In this document: in pieces, positions 1 through 8,350 of the stretch
Layout: each line of letters begins with the position of its first letter
Numbering within the stretch: position 1 is the first letter of the stretch
Assembly (NCBI GenBank): GCA_002840555.1
Contig: PHBJ01000002.1
Location: forward strand, 1 to 64,000
Length of the DNA: 64,000 nt
Source: Deltaproteobacteria bacterium HGW-Deltaproteobacteria-13
GTDB taxonomy: Bacteria > Desulfobacterota > Syntrophia > Syntrophales > Smithellaceae
Direction of reading: 5' to 3'
Made by a program: the position numbers and the translations under genes
The notes under the pieces: generated by a model
What the model was told of the DNA's origin: nothing
The model's database searches: none
Seen by the model: only the letters and a program-made list of their open reading frames with translations

Positions 1-1
1 T

Positions 2-82
2 ATGGATAATCCGGCCTGTCACCAGCTCAAGTTCCTTGAGCCAAGGGTGGATTTCTTTAAGAAACATCCAAGTCAACTGTAG
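2..82 (+). other. possible C-terminal end of an upstream gene
   Basis: A frame open from the window edge reads 26 residues (…HQLKFLEPRVDFFKKHPSQL) and stops with TAG at 80-82. It could be the tail of a gene that starts outside the window. The family is not recognised, and so short a frame may be chance. It overlaps the chimeric gltX reading frame in another phase. Confidence 0.25.
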
Positions 83-1304
83 GCAGGCTAGCGTACCTTC
101 GAGCTTCTATGAAAAAAAAGCTACCTGCCACGTCATTTTCGCTTTTATTTTTGTGCTTGTATCTATTAACCTCTCGGGTTGTAAAAACGGTCCCGACAAA
201 AGCAAACTCGACGAAGAACGCAAGGCTTTGATCCTGAGCAAGCGCATGCCGCGCTATATGGGCAAATGCAGAAATCTGACGGCAGACGAGAGAAAAGAGA
301 GAGAAAATGAAGGCAGAAAACCTTCATTTCGCTTTAGGGTTCAGCCGCAAACCATTGTATTTGAAGATTTAATCCGTGGGGTGATAAGGTTTGAAGGAGA
401 GGCTATGGGCGATTTCATCATTGTCCGTTCCAATGGCATGCCCGCCTATAATTTCGCTGTTGTTATTGATGATCATCTGATGAATATCACTCATGTCATT
501 CGCGGTGAAGATCATCTTTCCAATACCGCTTTGCAGATTATGCTTTACCATGCTTTCGGATTTGAGCCGCCGGTCTTTGCGCATCATTCATTAATTCTGG
601 GGAAAGACCGCGCCAAACTCAGCAAGCGACACGGTTCGGTTTCTATCGGTGAGTTCCGCAAGCAGGGAATTTTACCGGAGGCTATGATTAATTACCTGGG
701 GCTTTTGGGAAGCTCTTTTACTGATGGAAGGGAAGTCCTGTCCCGTGAAGAAATGATTGCCGGTTTTATGTTAGAGCGTGCCTCCAAAAGCGGCGCGATA
801 TTTGATGAAGAAAAACTGCATTGGCTTAACGCCATTTATATCAGGAATTGTGAAACGGAAGATTTACTGAGGCGGCTTAAACCGTTTTTAGAAGGCGCAG
901 GTTTTAAAAACGGCATTACTGATTCAGAATGGTTCAGGCAAGTTATAGAACTTGTCAAGGATGAATTGACGACGCTTGCTGGCATTGAAAGTCACATCAG
1001 CATATTTTTTGATGATCAATATAAACTCACCGCTGAGGCCAAAGAAATACTGGAAAAAGATACCGCACGCAAGGTTGTGAGGTCCTTTGCGGAATACTTG
1101 GATACTCACGCTGCGGAGCCGCAAAATCTTTATTCTGCGGCAATGAAATACGTGAAGGAAAAAGCCGGTGTGAAAGGTAAGGAATTATTCATGCCCATTC
1201 GGGCGGCCATGACCGGGAAAATCCACGGACCGGAACTGGATAAAGTGTTTGCCGTTCTGGGTAAAGATGTTGCTTTGCGAAGACTTAAACCTTTTGTCGG
1301 TTGA
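36..1304 (+). pseudogene. gltX: gltX remnant: glutamyl-tRNA synthetase lacking its N-terminus, joined to a lipoprotein-signal-like leader
   Basis: From about residue 57 to the end (422) the frame is glutamyl-tRNA synthetase: the MPRYMGKCR segment, the GEDHLSNTALQ region, a KLSKRHGS (KMSKS-type) loop and the anticodon-binding half. The first ~110 residues of the family, including the HIGH-type ATP site, are absent, so the protein as read cannot be an active synthetase. In their place is a hydrophobic stretch ending in LSGC, a typical lipobox. That stretch has no nearby in-frame ATG. An ATG at 109 followed by eight A (112-119) lies one frame off, and one extra A would give a lysine-rich lipoprotein signal start. 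This suggests a recombination or assembly junction near 205-215 plus a homopolymer frameshift. An intact gltX must exist elsewhere if the join is real. It ends convergent to the glycosyltransferase at 1367. Confidence 0.75.
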
Positions 1305-1366
1305 TATTTCCTTTTTTTCTATTCATAAGTTGTAGCATTAAGAATACCGGCGAATGTCCGCTGTTT

Positions 1367-2461
1367 TTACAATTTATCAGGGGAAATGTATTGAGAGATT
1401 GCGGCGTCATGAATATGCCTTCGGATGACGTCCGGTGTAGCCTCGGTGAACAGCCTCACAGTCCAGGAGTCCCAGCAGGGGCGCAAATCCACGTGTGATC
1501 CTTCAGCAGAACAAATCGAATCGAGCAATTCAAAAAGCCTTGTCTTGTGCCGCTCAATTATTTGCAGTGTGCGACGCCTGATTTCATCGGGTGGAACCGG
1601 ACATTCAAGCATTTTTCTCACACCGTCGGCAACCTCTTCGGCGTTGTCACCGACAATTTGAACGTAATCCGGGTCAAAGAATTCATCACGGCCGCCGCGG
1701 CTTTTTGTGGAAACAATGGGCAGCCCGGCCAGCAGATACTGGATACTCGCCAGCATGGCGCCTTCCTCAGCGGAGAGGCAAAGGCCGACGCAGCATTGAT
1801 TGAGCGCGGTGTTGATCTCGGGAAAACTCATCCACCGGTAATCTGTCGTAAGCGGATCGTTGAACCAGTATGCCTGCGGGAGGATTTTTCTGATTGAACG
1901 GGTGTAAGATTCATCGTGATGATCGGGGGCTCGTGCCGTGATTAGTGCAAGATTTTTAATTTTGACTGCGAGGTGATGTCGTTTGAATGGACTTATTCTA
2001 GCGTCATACACCGCATCGAACCGTTTTTCAGAATCCGTCAAAATTCTAAAAATTGCCGGATTGACAAAAGCATTGTGACTCACCCAGGCGGTCTCCAGGC
2101 CGGCATCGATCAGCTTCCGGTATTCCTCTTTGCTGTTGGCCATGAATATCATCCGGTGATTGCGATAATGCCGAAGATGTCGCGCCTGCAGAAGCTTTAA
2201 TTGTTCAATTCGAGTGGAGATGTCATGGACCCAGGAAAGATGAATTAGCATGTAGACTGTCTGATGTTTGAATGTTCGGAGAACCGAAAGCAGTGCGGCG
2301 GCCCTGCTGTGTATAATCCAGTCAGTGACGTAGATAATGAGAGGATTCGATGAAAAGACTACACAATCGCCGCCATTCAAGTAAGGTTCTAACCATCCGA
2401 CAGGCAGCGATGTTGCCGCCCATGTTTTTAGTTTATTTTCCAATTTCAGACGTAGGAACAA
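1367..2461 (-). CDS. GT-B fold glycosyltransferase (family 1/4-like)
   Basis: The protein has 364 residues. The C-terminal half carries the donor-binding pattern of GT-B enzymes: LSAEEGAMLASIQYLLAGLPIVST followed by a glycine-rich turn (residues ~235-265). The middle has a short (D)ARISPFKRHHLA segment like the phosphate-binding loop of these enzymes. It probably transfers a nucleotide-activated sugar in surface polysaccharide or glycoconjugate synthesis at the cytoplasmic face; donor and acceptor cannot be read. The start appears to be TTG at 2461, with AAGGAT about 10 bases upstream. Its own sigma-70-type promoter lies at 2517-2544, so it may be transcribed apart from the seven-gene locus upstream. 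It is somewhat short for the family, and the N-terminal domain looks reduced. Confidence 0.75.
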   Translation of the reverse strand: MFLRLKLENKLKTWAATSLPVGWLEPYLNGGDCVVFSSNPLIIYVTDWIIHSRAAALLSVLRTFKHQTVYMLIHLSWVHDISTRIEQLKLLQARHLRHYRNHRMIFMANSKEEYRKLIDAGLETAWVSHNAFVNPAIFRILTDSEKRFDAVYDARISPFKRHHLAVKIKNLALITARAPDHHDESYTRSIRKILPQAYWFNDPLTTDYRWMSFPEINTALNQCCVGLCLSAEEGAMLASIQYLLAGLPIVSTKSRGGRDEFFDPDYVQIVGDNAEEVADGVRKMLECPVPPDEIRRRTLQIIERHKTRLFELLDSICSAEGSHVDLRPCWDSWTVRLFTEATPDVIRRHIHDAAISQYISPDKL

Positions 2462-2516
2462 GATTGGTCGATCCTTCTGCTGCCGTTTTTGATAGTGCCT
2501 ACTTTATGACGAATGG

Positions 2517-2544
2517 AGTATAGGAACAAGGTTCTACTTGTCAA
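2517..2544 (-). promoter_or_regulatory. sigma-70-type promoter for the GT-B glycosyltransferase
   Basis: On the minus strand TTGACA (2544-2539), a 16-base spacer and TATACT (2522-2517) form a near-consensus promoter. It sits in the 131-base gap and would start transcripts about 50 bases before the glycosyltransferase. Confidence 0.65.
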
Positions 2545-2592
2545 TGCGTATTTTACAAAAAATCAAACTTAAATGAATGCTTGCTGAATTAT

Positions 2593-3987
2593 TTATTTCT
2601 CTTTCTCTTCGTTAAAAGGTTTAAACAAAATCCAAGAATAATCTTTCCTGTTATCAAAAATATGCATCAAAGAGGCCATGCTAAAAAACGGCAGCAGCCA
2701 GATCATGCGGCTTCCGTATCGATTATGAGGTTCATTCAAAGTTCCGGTGACAAAAGCGCTGACCATGTAGGCGCATACGATCCATAGAATGAGAAGGAGG
2801 GGAACATATTGCCGGCGGCTTGATAAGATCAAAGAGATTACTGTCGTGATAAGAATGCTGAAACAAATGATCACGCGGTGAAGACGGTTGAAAGAATTCA
2901 ATGATAGTTTATTCAGGCTTTGCCGCGCATTCAAATAGGCATGAAAATCGTTCGGATAGTATTCTCTGATTTGGTCTGTCGGATACGGCGTGTCAATATA
3001 GGATGTTATTCCGTACCAGTTGTTGATCATGAGGATTTGCAGAAAAGAATTTTTCAAAGAATTCTTAAAAATCGGGAGAGGGTAGCGTTTAATCGTTTCT
3101 TTGACAATTTCGCTTCCTTCAACACGATAGCCGGTTATCCAGCCCACTTTGCGGAAGGGGCTTTCTTTGGACCAGAGAAATTTATCAGGCTGGGAAGGCA
3201 GTTCCCCGATATACCCGCAGAGTTTATATTTTTTCTCCGGACAGCTTTCTTGCAGGTAATCAACCGCAGGACCGTCGCAAATCAGCCTCGAAAGAAGAAA
3301 TGCATACCCTCCTCGAGACATGGTGAACTCACCATATAAACGGTAATTGTTGGCGATAACCAGCGTAAAGGCCAGAGTAATTGCGCAAAAAGAACTTAAT
3401 AAATGCGGTACAGGCATCCTTTCTTTATTTTTTATCAACATCCGGAAAAACCATGCCAGAAAAATAATCCCCGCTGCCAGAGGGATATGAGTTAGATGCA
3501 CGGTGGCGGATAATACGGTCAGCAGGAACAGATATATTTTTTCACCGGAACTCAGGCGATCGGTGCAGAAAATTAAAAGGTAAAGCGAAAGAATCATTAC
3601 CCCCGTGAATATATCCGGCATGATAAAGCCGGTGAACCAGGGCAGGTTTGTAAAGACACAAAGAAAAGTGATTACAATGAAATAGGCGATCAGAGATATT
3701 GTTTGAAATACAATCCTCATCACGAGTCGAAGGAGATGAGCGGTAATCAGGGATTGCAGAAAAACAACCGCCCAAAGTGACTTCAACCACAGAGAGGGAT
3801 AGATAAAAAGATTATAAAAAAAGCTGCGAATCAAATTATCCTGCAGCCCGATATAGCCGGCGGTATCGGGATAGACGAGGGGATAACCGTTATAAACAGC
3901 CGCTCCGGATAAAAGAAGGGCGGAGATAATAAGCGTGATCCACGTGATGAATTTATCCCATGTCATATTCGGCATCCCATCCTTCAT
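2593..3987 (-). CDS. polytopic membrane protein, GT-C glycosyltransferase-like
   Basis: The 464-residue protein has about ten hydrophobic segments. After the first segment comes NGYPLVYPDTAGYI (residues ~28-41), an acidic loop in the place where GT-C enzymes using lipid-phosphate sugars carry a catalytic aspartate. A soluble loop (~220-360) and further membrane helices follow. This fits membrane glycosyltransferases or hypothetical proteins found beside GT2 genes, but no family is certain. It starts 4 bases after the radical SAM gene ends, so the two are co-transcribed. It is the last gene of the PqqD/HprK locus. A flippase or polymerase-like role is an alternative. Confidence 0.6.
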   Translation of the reverse strand: MKDGMPNMTWDKFITWITLIISALLLSGAAVYNGYPLVYPDTAGYIGLQDNLIRSFFYNLFIYPSLWLKSLWAVVFLQSLITAHLLRLVMRIVFQTISLIAYFIVITFLCVFTNLPWFTGFIMPDIFTGVMILSLYLLIFCTDRLSSGEKIYLFLLTVLSATVHLTHIPLAAGIIFLAWFFRMLIKNKERMPVPHLLSSFCAITLAFTLVIANNYRLYGEFTMSRGGYAFLLSRLICDGPAVDYLQESCPEKKYKLCGYIGELPSQPDKFLWSKESPFRKVGWITGYRVEGSEIVKETIKRYPLPIFKNSLKNSFLQILMINNWYGITSYIDTPYPTDQIREYYPNDFHAYLNARQSLNKLSLNSFNRLHRVIICFSILITTVISLILSSRRQYVPLLLILWIVCAYMVSAFVTGTLNEPHNRYGSRMIWLLPFFSMASLMHIFDNRKDYSWILFKPFNEEKEK

Positions 3988-3991
3988 TTTA

Positions 3992-5068
3992 TTAATTGTT
4001 TAATGGAAGCAAATGCTTTTTTACATAACGGACTGCCCATTTGGCGGACCGATCCGCAAAATGACGAAATTGGTTATTTATCCCGGTATTAAAGCCTTCC
4101 ACGTCGCTGCATGCCCGCAGGCATCCAGGGCATTTTTTTTCCATGGCCGCTATGGCAAGCTCTCTGTGGATGTCATTTAGCCAGATTGAAGAAAGGCTCA
4201 TTTCGTTTACGTTGCCCATGTTTTTAGAGATGGCAAAACACGGATGAACATTGCCATTAATATCCACGACCAGCGTCTTCAAAGGAATATGACAGCCGCG
4301 GGGAGGGAAGGGATTTGTTCCTTCAACAAGATAAGAGGCTACGTGTTTCATTATGTTTTCCGTGTAAATGATCACGTGCTTTTGTCTGGCATATTTCAAA
4401 AGATCCTTTAATTTATTTGCGACTATTTTTTTTTCATCCGGTCTGAATTCAAATGCCGCATGATCGCAATCCGGCTGGGCTAAATCAAGACAGAAGGGCT
4501 GTATGGATATGACTTCGATTTTTAACTCGGAAGCCAGATCGACAATTTTTTGCAGATGATCGATGGTCGGGCGCATGATGATCGAGGCAATGCTCCTTTT
4601 TATTCCCATTCGCCCAAGTTCCCGGAGATTTGCCACTGCCCGGTCAAACACGCCATTGCCCCGTAATTCATCGTGGATGGATTTGGGGCCATCGACAGAA
4701 ACAATAATGACCAGACTTTTAATAGCCGCCAGTTTCTCGATCAATCCCGGACGATTTAACAAAAGGCCGTTGGAGACGACATAGATCTCACGAAATCCAA
4801 TTCGGTCCGCATAGGCAAGGATTTCCGGCATATCCTCCCGCATGAAGAGCTCTGTCCCGTAAGGATCAAAGCGCCTTGCTCCCAGTTCATAAGCCTCATC
4901 CAACAGGGATAGAATCTTTTCATAGGGAGGATCTTTTGCCTGAAGTTTCCAGAACCTGCACATTTTACAACGAAGATTGCATCGCGTTGTAAGTTGGATG
5001 GCAATGGAATCAGGAGAGCTCCCTGATAAAAGATCTCGTCTGTTGTTGCTCGCAGGCGATAACATCAT
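3992..5068 (-). CDS. radical SAM/SPASM domain protein
   Basis: The 358-residue protein carries the radical SAM [4Fe-4S] motif CNLRCKMC (Cys30, Cys34, Cys37). A TIM-barrel core follows, with VSNGLLL and VSVDGP strands. The C-terminal third has a SPASM-like cysteine set: CHIPLKTLVVDINGNVHPC, then CPGCLRAC, which usually binds auxiliary iron-sulfur clusters. Such enzymes often modify ribosomally made peptides or other macromolecules using 5'-deoxyadenosyl radicals. Here it stands in the PqqD/HprK/glycosyltransferase operon, 35 bases after a GT2 gene and 4 bases before a membrane protein. The PqqD-like protein upstream is a plausible substrate-presenting partner. The substrate is unknown. Confidence 0.85.
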   Translation of the reverse strand: MMLSPASNNRRDLLSGSSPDSIAIQLTTRCNLRCKMCRFWKLQAKDPPYEKILSLLDEAYELGARRFDPYGTELFMREDMPEILAYADRIGFREIYVVSNGLLLNRPGLIEKLAAIKSLVIIVSVDGPKSIHDELRGNGVFDRAVANLRELGRMGIKRSIASIIMRPTIDHLQKIVDLASELKIEVISIQPFCLDLAQPDCDHAAFEFRPDEKKIVANKLKDLLKYARQKHVIIYTENIMKHVASYLVEGTNPFPPRGCHIPLKTLVVDINGNVHPCFAISKNMGNVNEMSLSSIWLNDIHRELAIAAMEKKCPGCLRACSDVEGFNTGINNQFRHFADRSAKWAVRYVKKHLLPLNN

Positions 5069-5103
5069 GAATCCCCGGTTAAGAAAAAGAAGATTGTAAA
5101 AAA

Positions 5104-5790
5104 TTACGCCTTGGCACGACGGCGGTCCAAGGCCGCTTTTAAAGCGTGAACATAACCTGATCGCTGATCGCGCAGGTAAGTTCCCATATTCGTCACGTGA
5201 ATGCGCCGCTTCATCAAAACATCCGGCAGCATGATAGTCTTCAGATTCGATTCAGTGGCTCTGGCATGCCAGTCAATAAATTCGCCGATTCGCAATTCAT
5301 TCTTAAATAGTCCAACGCGCAAAAAAGATTTCTTCTTAATGAGCATCGTGCCGGCATGATGTCCGGGCATGATTTCAAAAGGAATATTAATCCTGTTTTT
5401 CTCCTCCGGGGTTAATTCCGGACTGTAAAACTGCCGGATATAACCAAAGGCTGCATCGAGGTGGGGATCGTTTTCAAATGCAGTCCACTGCCGCCTTATT
5501 TTTTCTTCCATCCAGAGATCGTCCGCATCGAGAAAGGCAAAATAATCGCCGTACGCGTTTGTAATCCCCAGATTACGGGCAGCTCCGGCGCCGGCGTTTG
5601 CCTGGTCAAAATAGCGGACCGAAGATCCGAAATGCTTTATGACCTTTGCCGTGTTGTCGATAGAGCCATCATTCACAACGACCACATCAAGTTTGAAGTC
5701 CGTCTGAGCCAGCACGCTTTCAATGGCTTCACCTAAATATTTTTCAGCATTGTACGCGGGGATAATGACAGTGATCAGGGAACCCTTCAT
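5104..5790 (-). CDS. family 2 glycosyltransferase (copy 3 of the locus)
   Basis: The 228-residue protein is a GT-A enzyme. The N-terminus reads ITVIIPAYNAEKYLGEAIES, then VVNDGS, and the metal-binding DADD motif lies near residue 100. ATG 5790 is chosen because AAGGAG lies 6 bases upstream; a longer frame to 5823 lacks this. It is closely related to the next gene upstream, sharing QFYSPEL/QFFSPEL in the same place and a basic C-terminus (LDRRRAKA), so the pair arose by tandem duplication. It likely transfers a sugar from a nucleotide donor. The acceptor is unknown and may be a lipid, glycan or the product of the peptide-type enzymes in the same operon. Confidence 0.85.
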   Translation of the reverse strand: MKGSLITVIIPAYNAEKYLGEAIESVLAQTDFKLDVVVVNDGSIDNTAKVIKHFGSSVRYFDQANAGAGAARNLGITNAYGDYFAFLDADDLWMEEKIRRQWTAFENDPHLDAAFGYIRQFYSPELTPEEKNRINIPFEIMPGHHAGTMLIKKKSFLRVGLFKNELRIGEFIDWHARATESNLKTIMLPDVLMKRRIHVTNMGTYLRDQRSGYVHALKAALDRRRAKA

Positions 5791-5834
5791 CCAAACTCCT
5801 TCGTTAATGCGTCTGACCCGCATTTGACAAATTA

Positions 5835-6515
5835 TTATTTTTTACGTTTTGCATCGAGATGCGCTTTTATAATTTTAACGCGATCATTAATGAAAGGCCT
5901 GCTGACGATGCCTTTATTATTTTTATGAAGCCTTCTCATGTAAGTTAGATCGGTTAACATGATGGTCTTCATATGAAGTTCCCGGGCCCGTAAAATCCAT
6001 GCAACTTCCTCACCGACCCGCCAGTTCTCATCAAAAAGCCCGACGCGAAAAAAAGCGTCGCGTTTGATCAGCATGGTGGCAGGCAGGCAGCCGGGCAACG
6101 CTTCCGGCGCGCAGAAAAACCGGCTTTTGAACTCCTCATCCAGTTCCGGACTGAAAAATTGCTTCACATGACCGAATACCGCCTCCAATTCAGCGTCGGC
6201 AAGGAATGCCTGAATTTGGATGTCCAATTTGTTACTCAACCATATGTCATCGGCATCAAGGAAAGAAAAAAAATCTCCGCGGGCTTCTTTAATCCCCTTG
6301 TTGCGCGCCGCGCCGGAACCGGCATTATCCTGAAAAAAGTAACGAAGAGAAGGAATGTATTCCTGAACGATTTGGGATGTCCGGTCGGTAGATCCGTCAT
6401 CGACAACAATAATATCAAGGGAGAAGCCTTTTTGAGAAAGGACGCTTTCTATGGCTTCGGCCAGATAGTGCTCTCCGTTAAAAACGGGTATAATGACGCT
6501 GATGATGGGTTTCAA
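5835..6515 (-). CDS. family 2 glycosyltransferase (copy 2 of the locus)
   Basis: The 226-residue protein has the GT-A layout: ISVIIPVFNGEHYLAEAIES at the start, VVDDGSTDRT, and FLDADDIW near residue 95. The N-terminus nearly matches the GT2 half of the HprK-like fusion upstream (SVIIPVFNGEH in both). The middle (QFFSPEL) matches the copy at 5104-5790. It follows the fusion gene by 8 bases, so translation is probably coupled. The short C-terminal half may bind a small or peptide-like acceptor, but this cannot be read from sequence. Confidence 0.85.
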   Translation of the reverse strand: MKPIISVIIPVFNGEHYLAEAIESVLSQKGFSLDIIVVDDGSTDRTSQIVQEYIPSLRYFFQDNAGSGAARNKGIKEARGDFFSFLDADDIWLSNKLDIQIQAFLADAELEAVFGHVKQFFSPELDEEFKSRFFCAPEALPGCLPATMLIKRDAFFRVGLFDENWRVGEEVAWILRARELHMKTIMLTDLTYMRRLHKNNKGIVSRPFINDRVKIIKAHLDAKRKK

Positions 6516-6523
6516 GGTTTATT

Positions 6524-8308
6524 CTATTCCCGCATTCGTCTTCGTTCGAGGGATTTCTTAAAAACTTTCATGACATTGAGTTCCAGCATGTTTCTTCCTT
6601 CCGTCATATTGCCGCCGTGCCTTCTGACATACAGGGATGTTTCTTCCAGTCGTTTTACAGGAAGACTCATTTCTGCGGCGCGGATAAACCAGTCCGAATC
6701 CTCACCGAATCGGAGCGCCGGATCGAAAAGACCCACTTTTTCGAACGCTGATTTGCGGTAGATAGCCGCTCCGATGTAATGAGGAAAAGATTCTTTCGGA
6801 TTGCCGACATATTCATAACGGCCGCTCGCTTTGTTAACCTCCATGAGTTGCGCGTATCCGCGGATAACCTCCATGTCAGGGTTTCTCAGCATTTCATCAA
6901 CCATAATATTCAGGTTATTCTCGGGCCATAGATCATCCGCATCCAAAAATACTATAAATTCTCCTGATGCGTCGCGAATGCCTTTATTGCGCGCGGCGGC
7001 AGGTCCGTTGTTGTCCTGGGTGAAATAGCGGATATCGGCGGGAAGATTCTTGATGGCCGCATCCGTGCCGTCTGTTGAACCGTCATTGATGATAATCATT
7101 TCCAGCGCCGGATATTTTTGCGACAAAACATTGTCGACGGCTTCTTGAATAAAATGTTCACCATTGAAAACAGGAATGATGACACTGACCAATGGCCTTT
7201 CGTCTTTCCGGCGGGAGTTCCAGGGATTAACATTTTGCAAAGGCACGTCGTTGTCCAGACCGGACAAAAAATCTGATATCGCTGCCGGAATGCCGGTAAA
7301 ATCCTTTCCCGCCTCGAGAATATAATGGGGAAGAGACGACACCAGTTTACTGATGTAAGCATGCGTGTGGAGACCGACGTACGGCAACTGAGACATGGTC
7401 GTAAATGACATCGCCCGCTGGATATCCCAGCGGGAAACCGGTTTAATGACTGATTCAGAATGGTCAGCAATTTGAGGCGTTAATATGGCCCGAAGAGGCA
7501 TTTCAATCTTTAATCTTTGACTGAGTTCAGGATTAAGAAAAAGAACCGCCTTTTCCTGGTCCAGTTTCTCCATGTTATTGATAAACCGGGACAGACCGGG
7601 GAAGTTAACCACATGATCGGCATTCAACTTTGCCGTACTGTACAGACTGACAACTTTTGGCGCCGGGTCCAGTTCGGTGATAACGTAGTCATCGGCGACA
7701 TAGAAAAGACCCGCCTGCAAACAGGATAGTGCCGCTGTTGATTTACCGACTCCGCCTTTCCCTGTGATCAGGACGGCTCCCTGCTCCGTGCCTACAGCGG
7801 CAGCGTGCAGCAGCTGGCAGCTGTTTTTCTCCATCCACCAGTGAAAGAGCGTTCTGAGCGGAGAGGCAAGAACCCAGTAGGGCAATGTCTCGGATGTCTG
7901 GACCCAGTAAATGCCTATGTTTTTCTCCAGGTCCGCAAGATTAACAGAGCATTCAATCCAGTGAAAAGCAGCTTTTATTCTCCGGCTGTTAAATCCCCAA
8001 ATGTCGCCGCGGTCGGTAAAGCAATCCTTGGTACAGGGAGGAGGAATCATTTCCACATGGGTAGAGTCACTGTCCCAGATACAAATTGTAAAATCCGGAA
8101 TTGAAGAATCCGGCAGGCGCAGATGCTCCAATGCACGGGTCAGATAGGGAACAAGCCGGTCTCCCGCGAATTTCAGACAAACCGTCGTAGGGCCTATCCG
8201 GTAATAATAATTGATTTCACCTGCGGTGTCTTTTGCCTGGATAAATTTGTCATAACTCTTCTTAAAGAAGACCTGCTGTTCGATTTCGCTTTTTTGCGGC
8301 TTGTACAT
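6524..8308 (-). CDS. HPr-kinase-like domain fused to a family 2 glycosyltransferase
   Basis: The protein has 594 residues from ATG 8308, with AAGGACC 8-9 bases upstream. Residues ~1-170 are a poorly conserved front part. A Walker A loop GKGGVGKS lies at 183-190 and the VADDYV strand at 204-209, the arrangement of HprK-type serine kinase/phosphorylase cores and their PqqD-associated relatives. From about 371 a complete GT2 domain follows: SVIIPVFNGEH, INDGSTDGT and DADD at 456-459. The C-terminus is basic (LERRRMRE), as in the two GT2 genes downstream. HprK-like proteins near PqqD proteins are known as possible peptide kinases. Fusion to a glycosyltransferase suggests that the two steps act on one substrate, which is inference. 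It is not ordinary carbon-catabolite HprK, because no HPr gene is nearby. Confidence 0.85.
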   Translation of the reverse strand: MYKPQKSEIEQQVFFKKSYDKFIQAKDTAGEINYYYRIGPTTVCLKFAGDRLVPYLTRALEHLRLPDSSIPDFTICIWDSDSTHVEMIPPPCTKDCFTDRGDIWGFNSRRIKAAFHWIECSVNLADLEKNIGIYWVQTSETLPYWVLASPLRTLFHWWMEKNSCQLLHAAAVGTEQGAVLITGKGGVGKSTAALSCLQAGLFYVADDYVITELDPAPKVVSLYSTAKLNADHVVNFPGLSRFINNMEKLDQEKAVLFLNPELSQRLKIEMPLRAILTPQIADHSESVIKPVSRWDIQRAMSFTTMSQLPYVGLHTHAYISKLVSSLPHYILEAGKDFTGIPAAISDFLSGLDNDVPLQNVNPWNSRRKDERPLVSVIIPVFNGEHFIQEAVDNVLSQKYPALEMIIINDGSTDGTDAAIKNLPADIRYFTQDNNGPAAARNKGIRDASGEFIVFLDADDLWPENNLNIMVDEMLRNPDMEVIRGYAQLMEVNKASGRYEYVGNPKESFPHYIGAAIYRKSAFEKVGLFDPALRFGEDSDWFIRAAEMSLPVKRLEETSLYVRRHGGNMTEGRNMLELNVMKVFKKSLERRRMRE

Positions 8309-8350
8309 CAAAATGGTCCTTTTTCATCAGCAATAAATTTTTCAAAGACA

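Noticed and set aside
6524-8308. Ordinary HPr kinase/phosphorylase for carbon catabolite control
   Set aside because: There is no HPr or PTS gene nearby, the protein carries a GT2 domain and it sits in a PqqD-containing operon.
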